A stretch of DNA of 19,439 bases from DASZMJ01 sp035551935 (lineage in GTDB: Bacteria > Planctomycetota > Planctomycetia > Isosphaerales > Isosphaeraceae), in the NCBI GenBank assembly GCA_035551935.1, contig DASZMJ010000254.1, positions 1 to 19,439 on the forward strand, read 5' to 3'. Of the stretch, positions 15,633-19,439 are shown in pieces. A program made the position numbers and the translations under genes. The notes beneath the pieces are model-generated. The model worked only from the letters and a program-made list of their open reading frames with translations. It ran no database searches and was not told the origin of the DNA. Each line of letters opens with the position of its first letter. Position 1 is the first letter of the stretch.

Positions 15633-16793
15633 TCAGCGGGGCGGATTCTGGAGGAGGACGAGGTTGATGTCGTCGTCGGCCTGCCTGGGCTTGACGTGCT
15701 CGGCGACGGCCGCCTCCATCGCGTCGAGGATGGCGTCGGGCCCGACGGTCCGTTGGGCTTCGAGCACGGCGGTGATCCGCCCCTGGCCGAAGAGGACGTC
15801 GGCGGGGTCCATGGCGTCGGTCAGGCCGTCGGTGTAGACGAGGAGCGACTCGCCGGGCGCCAGGACGTCGGCGCCGCCGGCCCCCTCCTCGGCCAGGCCG
15901 ATGCCGAGCAGGCCGGGGTCGGAGGGGAGCTCGCGCGTGCCGCCGGGGCCGACGATCAGGGCGGGGGGATGGCCGACCCCCGCGTATTCGAGGGCGCCGG
16001 TGGCCTCGTCGGCGATCAGGTAGAACCCGGTGCAGAAGTAGCCCTCGGGGAAGTACTGGCCGATCGCGGCGTCGAGCCCGGCCAGGACCTTGCCCGGCGG
16101 CAGGCCGGCGGTGGTCAAGGGGGCGGCCAACGTCTTGACCATCCCCGAGAGCAGGGCCGAGTTGACCCCGTGACCCGAGACATCCACCACGAGGATGCCG
16201 AGCCCGTTCCCCTCCAGCCGGGCGAAGTCGTAGACGTCGCCGCCGAGCGCGTTGGCGGGTCGATAGCGGACGGCCAGGCGGAGCAGGCCGCGGGGCTTCG
16301 GCGGCTTCGGCATCAGGGCTTGCTGGACGGTCCGAGCCACCTCGAGCTCGCGGTGGAGCTTGGTCTGCGCCGCCTCGAGCAGGCGGTTCCGCTCGTCCAG
16401 GGCGCGGCGGAGGTCGGCGATCCGGAGCTGGGCGCGGATCCGGGCGAAGAGCTCCTGGACGTCGTCGGGCGACTTCGGCTTCTCGATGTAGTCGTCGGCC
16501 CCGGCGTTCAGGCCGATGACCTTGCTCTGGGTCGCGCCCAGGGTCGTCAGCATCAGGACCGGGATCGGCCGCAAGGCCGGGTCGTCCTTGACGGCCCGGC
16601 AGAAGCCGGGGCCGTCGAGGTCGGGCATCTCATAATCGGACAGGATCAGCTCCGGCGGCGCCTCGCGCGCCTTGACGAGGCCGTCGTTGCCGTCGACGGC
16701 CAACGCGACGTCGTAGCCCTCCTCCCGGAGCAAGGCGGAGATCATCCGCCGCATCGTCGAGCTGTCCTCGACCAGCAGGAGCCGTCGCGACAT
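15633..16793 (-). CDS. Response regulator with PP2C/SpoIIE phosphatase output domain
   Basis: A 386-residue protein in two parts. The receiver (about 1-120) has the acidic pocket around D10, phosphorylated D53 (LILSDYEMPDLDG) and K105. A helical linker (about 125-160, with QQALMPKPPKP) joins it to a PP2C-type serine/threonine phosphatase of the RsbU/SpoIIE group. Metal-ligand residues are visible as D186 in GGDVYDF, DVSGHG at 204-209, DGL at 322-324 and the DDD at 373-375. The ATG at 16793 is favoured over 16799 because GGAG is seven bases upstream. It follows the aldehyde dehydrogenase by 31 bases and precedes the STAS gene. It is the only stand-alone receiver in the cluster, and so the likely target of CheA. 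Confidence 0.93.
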   Translation of the reverse strand: MSRRLLLVEDSSTMRRMISALLREEGYDVALAVDGNDGLVKAREAPPELILSDYEMPDLDGPGFCRAVKDDPALRPIPVLMLTTLGATQSKVIGLNAGADDYIEKPKSPDDVQELFARIRAQLRIADLRRALDERNRLLEAAQTKLHRELEVARTVQQALMPKPPKPRGLLRLAVRYRPANALGGDVYDFARLEGNGLGILVVDVSGHGVNSALLSGMVKTLAAPLTTAGLPPGKVLAGLDAAIGQYFPEGYFCTGFYLIADEATGALEYAGVGHPPALIVGPGGTRELPSDPGLLGIGLAEEGAGGADVLAPGESLLVYTDGLTDAMDPADVLFGQGRITAVLEAQRTVGPDAILDAMEAAVAEHVKPRQADDDINLVLLQNPPR

Positions 16794-16824
16794 CGGCATT
16801 CTCCGGCGATCGGTGCCCTCGTCC

Positions 16825-18276
16825 TCAAGGGCGCAGGCCGATCGAGACGTACTTCGTCTCCAGGTAGGCGTCGAGACCCTCGTACCCCAATTCACGCCCC
16901 AGGCCCGACTCCTTCATGCCGCCGAACGGGCATTGCGGCGTCGCCGGCACCGGGTCGTTGATGCCGATGATGCCCGCCTCGAGACCCTCGGCCATCCGGG
17001 TCGCGACGGTCAGGTCATTGGTGAACACATAAGCCGCCAGGCCATATGGCGTATTGTTGGCGGCGGCGATCACGTCGTCGAGCTTCGCGAAGTCGAGCAG
17101 CGGCATGACGGGCGCGAACGGCTCCTCGGTCATGATCCGCATCGCGCCCTGGACCTCGCGGATGACGGTCGGCTCGAAGAAGTAGCCGCGGTCGAACCGC
17201 GACGACCGGCCGCCGCCGGTCAGGACCTTCGCGCCCTTCTCGCGGGCGTCGTCGATGAGCGCGGTGGCCTTGGCCATCGCCCGCTCCTCGAACATCGGGC
17301 CGACCTGCACCCCCTGCTCCAGGCCGTTGCCGAGCTTGAGCCCCCTGGCCAGCTCGACGGCGGCCTCGGTGAAGTCCTTGCTCACCTGTTCATGGATGTA
17401 GAACCGCGACGGCGCGATGCAGACCTGGCCGTTGTTGCGGAACTTGCCGATGACCGCCGCCTGCGCGACCTGGGCCACGTCGGCGTCGGGGAAGACGATC
17501 AGGGGGGCGTGGCCGCCGAGCTCCAGGCTCAGCCGCTTGACCCCTTCGGCCGAGCGCCGGATCAGCTCCTTGCCGACGCCGGTCGAGCCGGTGAAGCTGA
17601 TCTTGCGGACGGCGGCGTGCTCGAAGTACGCGTCGGCGACGGCGCGGGCGTCGCCGATGACGAGGTTGGCCACGCCCGGCGGCAGGCCGGCGTCGGCCAG
17701 GCACTCGAACAGGCCGATCAAGGACAGCGGCGTCTGGTCGGCCGGCCGGCTGACGACCGTGCAGCCGACGGCCAGCGCGGGCGCGATCTTGCGGCTGGGC
17801 AAGGTGATCGGGAAGTTCCAGGGCGTGATCGTGCCGACGACGCCGACCGGGTGCTTGATCGCGAAGTGCCGCTTGGCGACGTTCGCCGACGGGATCACGC
17901 GGCCGTAGGCGCGCTTGCCCTCCTCGGCGAACCACTCGAAGGTGTCGGCCGCGTGCAGGACCTCGGCCTTGGCCTCGGGCAGGGGCTTGCCTTGCTCCAT
18001 GGTCAAGGTCCGCGCCAGGGCGTCGGCCCGCTCGCGCATCAGGTCGGCGGTCTTCTTGAGGACCTTGGCGCGGTCGTAGACGGTCAGGGCCCGCCACGCG
18101 GGCATCGCCTTCTCGGCCGCCGCGACGGCCCGGTCGGCCTCGCCGCGGCCGCCGTGAGCGACCTCGGCGATCGTCGACTCGTCGGCCGGGTTGATCACGG
18201 CGAGGGTCTTGCCCCCGTCGGCGTCACACCAGCGGCCGTCGATATACATCTTCGCGTGCTGTCCCTGGGTCGCCAT
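16825..18276 (-). CDS. gabD: Aldehyde dehydrogenase, probably succinate-semialdehyde dehydrogenase type
   Basis: A 483-residue NAD(P)-dependent dehydrogenase, close to the usual GabD length. Family marks are TPWNFP with N154, the LELGG motif with E252, the FRNNGQVC catalytic cysteine C286, and the closing FGGMKESGLGRE and LETKYV. The usual lysine in the K-P-A/S cofactor motif (GCTVVxKPA) is arginine here (VVSRPADQTP, R177); the lysine normally contacts the NAD ribose. The substrate assignment rests on overall similarity and could be another omega-semialdehyde. ATG at 18276 has GAGG about seven bases upstream. It is the first gene of a co-directional block that continues after 31 bases with the PP2C response regulator, so co-transcription is possible but not proven. 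Confidence 0.88.
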   Translation of the reverse strand: MATQGQHAKMYIDGRWCDADGGKTLAVINPADESTIAEVAHGGRGEADRAVAAAEKAMPAWRALTVYDRAKVLKKTADLMRERADALARTLTMEQGKPLPEAKAEVLHAADTFEWFAEEGKRAYGRVIPSANVAKRHFAIKHPVGVVGTITPWNFPITLPSRKIAPALAVGCTVVSRPADQTPLSLIGLFECLADAGLPPGVANLVIGDARAVADAYFEHAAVRKISFTGSTGVGKELIRRSAEGVKRLSLELGGHAPLIVFPDADVAQVAQAAVIGKFRNNGQVCIAPSRFYIHEQVSKDFTEAAVELARGLKLGNGLEQGVQVGPMFEERAMAKATALIDDAREKGAKVLTGGGRSSRFDRGYFFEPTVIREVQGAMRIMTEEPFAPVMPLLDFAKLDDVIAAANNTPYGLAAYVFTNDLTVATRMAEGLEAGIIGINDPVPATPQCPFGGMKESGLGRELGYEGLDAYLETKYVSIGLRP

Positions 18277-18322
18277 CGCCGTCCTCGCCGTCTTCCAAGG
18301 TGCGTGCCGATCGTGTCCCCAC

Positions 18323-18352
18323 AACATAGCCGCCCGGCCCTCGACCTTTCAA
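18323..18352 (-). promoter_or_regulatory. Candidate sigma70 promoter upstream of the aldehyde dehydrogenase
   Basis: On the minus strand TTGAAA (18347-18352) is followed after 18 bases by TATGTT (18323-18328). The start point would be near 18316, about 40 bases before the ATG at 18276. It could drive the whole block from the dehydrogenase through cheB. The spacing is fair and the match is to a general consensus only. Confidence 0.45.
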
Positions 18353-18476
18353 CCTGCGGCCGGCCCCGGTCCCGAGGATCGCCCCTTCCCCTCGCCGTCG
18401 CGTACCCCGATCGCCGCCGACCCCTTCGGATCGGCCTTCGCTGATACGTGACGGTCGTCCGGGGTGCGTCCCCGTA

Positions 18477-18573
18477 CCGCGTGCCGTCCGCTTCCGCCTC
18501 TTCGTAGCAGGCACGCTCCGCGTGCCGTCCGCTTCCGCCTCTTCGTAGCAGGCACGCTCCGCGTGCCGTCCGC
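18477..18573. repeat. 41-bp tandem repeat, two full copies and a partial third
   Basis: A 41-base unit occupies 18479-18519 and again 18520-18560 without a mismatch, and its first 13 bases appear again at 18561-18573. Each junction contains GGCACGC-TCC-GCGTGCC, a 7-bp stem with a 3-base loop (18510-18526 and 18551-18567). Confidence 0.85.
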
Positions 18574-18630
18574 CGAGCCACAAGAGCGCCTTTGGTGTCG
18601 GCGGACGGCACGCGGAGCGTGCCTGCTACG
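18544..18630. repeat. 33-bp perfect inverted repeat (large hairpin)
   Basis: 18544-18576 and 18598-18630 are exact reverse complements over 33 bases, with a 21-base loop between. The left arm lies partly in the second tandem copy. A transcript through this region from either side would form a very stable hairpin. It could act as a strong terminator for the gene on its right (stop at 18713). Confidence 0.85.
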
Positions 18631-18712
18631 GGGACGCACCCCGATCGCCGCCGACCCCTTCGGATCAGCTTTTCTTGATGGGAACGGGCGATTCGAGGCC
18701 CGGAAACGGGCC

Positions 18713-19439
18713 TCAGAAGCGCCGCGGCGGGGCCGAAGTCGGCGTCGGCGCCACGCCGACGACGACCGAGGACGCCGGCCGGGGCGTCGTGGGCAAGGGC
18801 ATCTCATCCAAGACCATTACGTAGTCGTAGGTTGCATCGTTCTTCGGTTCGTTCCGCGCCGGCGCTTCCGGGGCCGGCGGGGTGGGCTCGGGAGGCGTCC
18901 AGGCGGGCTCGTTCTCGCTGCTGGAGAGGATCCGGCCGTAGAGCTTCAGCCGCGCGTTCTTGCAGGCGATCAGCGCCGTCGACAGCTGGCGGAAGCTGCG
19001 CTGGTGGTCTTGCAGGTAGCGGTGCCGGCGCATGCCGTCGTCCGACGTGTCGACCGCCGCGGCGTCGACGACCTGCTGCCGCTGCTCGGCCTCCTCGGCC
19101 TCCAGCTCCGGCAGGATCGACCGCAGCGCCTCGAGCTCCGTGGCCATGAGCGCGCGGAGCCGCTCCATCGGCCGGTCCGCGTCGATCGCGATGCCCTTGG
19201 CGAGGTACCGGGCGTGGGTCTTCAGGTGCGCGTCGCAGGCCACGTCCAGCGCCATGCCCAGGCCGTGGACCACGCGGGCCCGCTCGTCGTCGAGGTCCCC
19301 GAGGGCGCAGCCGAGCATCGCCAGCATCCGCCCGCGCCAGTCGGGGCAGAGGTGGCCGCTGCCGGTGAGCTGCTCGTCCAGCTCGTCCCATTTGGCGATC
19401 AGCCAGCGCACGCCGTCGGCCCGCGCCAGCAGCGGGATC
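18713..19439 (-). CDS. Unrecognised protein with proline-rich tail, 5' end outside the window
   Basis: The frame is open from the right edge to a TGA at 18713; a GTG at 19411 could start it, but the frame is open through the last base (IPLLARADGV before it), so the gene most likely begins outside. At least 241 residues are visible. About residues 1-170 are helical and charged, with pieces such as WDELDEQLTGSGHLCPDWRG, ERLRALMATELEALRS and an acidic/glutamine-rich stretch, and probably form coiled coils. The last 70 residues are rich in proline, alanine and threonine, and look disordered. No signal peptide or membrane segment is seen in the visible part. I do not recognise the family. Its 3' end is followed by the intergenic repeat element. 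Confidence 0.65.
   Translation of the reverse strand, partial: IPLLARADGVRWLIAKWDELDEQLTGSGHLCPDWRGRMLAMLGCALGDLDDERARVVHGLGMALDVACDAHLKTHARYLAKGIAIDADRPMERLRALMATELEALRSILPELEAEEAEQRQQVVDAAAVDTSDDGMRRHRYLQDHQRSFRQLSTALIACKNARLKLYGRILSSSENEPAWTPPEPTPPAPEAPARNEPKNDATYDYVMVLDEMPLPTTPRPASSVVVGVAPTPTSAPPRRF

Larger units (their letters stand above)
18461..18642. repeat. Outer 16-bp inverted repeat of the intergenic element
   Basis: GGGGTGCGTCCCCGTA at 18461-18476 has its exact reverse complement at 18627-18642. These arms enclose the tandem repeat and overlap the right-hand 29-bp direct repeat by five bases and the end of the central palindrome by four, so the repeats are nested. Confidence 0.7.
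18404..18666. repeat. 29-bp direct repeats flanking an intergenic repeat element
   Basis: The same 29 bases (starting ACCCCGATCGCCGCCGACCC and ending TTCGGATC) occur at 18404-18432 and 18638-18666 in the same orientation. Weaker similarity continues about 15 bases further in each copy. The 205 bases between hold the tandem and inverted repeats listed separately. No gene is credible here. The pattern fits a non-coding mobile or REP-like element. The 29-bp repeats are too long for an ordinary target-site duplication. Confidence 0.7.

Noticed and set aside
18479..18573. A CRISPR-like array
   Set aside because: The two units are directly adjacent with no unique spacers, and there are no cas genes.
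18195..18807. Minus-strand open frames of 119-152 codons through the repeat region
   Set aside because: They consist of repeated translations of the tandem repeat (ERACYEEAEADGTR) and overlap real gene ends; no ribosome site or domain is seen.

Overview
The window is very GC-rich, densely packed and almost entirely bacterial coding sequence. The gene mix suggests a planctomycete, probably of the Isosphaeraceae/Gemmata type: a Tat-type leader on a Cys-rich copper-binding protein, a group 3b-like NiFe hydrogenase, a chemosensory operon without a flagellar cluster, and GC-rich intergenic palindromic repeats. This taxonomic guess comes from general knowledge and was not searched.

Layout. At the left edge (1-989) there is the lysine-rich tail of a truncated gene (possibly a transposase), an unrecognised 160-residue protein and a small secreted protein. 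From 6373 down to 1135, all on the minus strand, lies a hydrogenase operon: a good sigma70-type promoter, a leader with a 10-bp inverted repeat, a stand-alone cyclic-nucleotide-binding-domain protein, then the beta (HyhB), gamma (HyhG), small (HyhS) and large (HyhL) subunits and the C-terminal maturation protease. Most junctions overlap by 1-8 bases. The beta gene carries a one-base frameshift at a run of seven C (seven G on the coding strand); otherwise both parts of the protein look normal.

6466-8323 holds two divergent genes, a small four-helix membrane protein and an OafA-type acyltransferase. The acyltransferase converges on a Cys-rich, Tat-exported four-helix copper-binding protein (8402-8848).

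From 18276 down to 8962, all minus strand, is a long co-directional run: a succinate-semialdehyde-type aldehyde dehydrogenase, a response regulator fused to a PP2C/SpoIIE phosphatase, a STAS-domain protein, CheA, a transmembrane chemoreceptor, CheW, CheR and CheB. No stand-alone CheY and no flagellar or pilus gene is present. The obvious receiver output is therefore the phosphatase, which points to a chemosensory pathway driving a partner switch rather than a motor. The STAS protein lacks the serine/threonine that a PP2C phosphatase would normally act on, so the wiring is not the textbook one.

18277-18712 is a non-coding stretch with a candidate promoter for the dehydrogenase and a compact nested repeat structure: a 29-bp direct repeat pair, a 41-bp tandem repeat and a 33-bp perfect inverted repeat. 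The right edge is an unrecognised protein with a proline-rich tail that runs out of the window.
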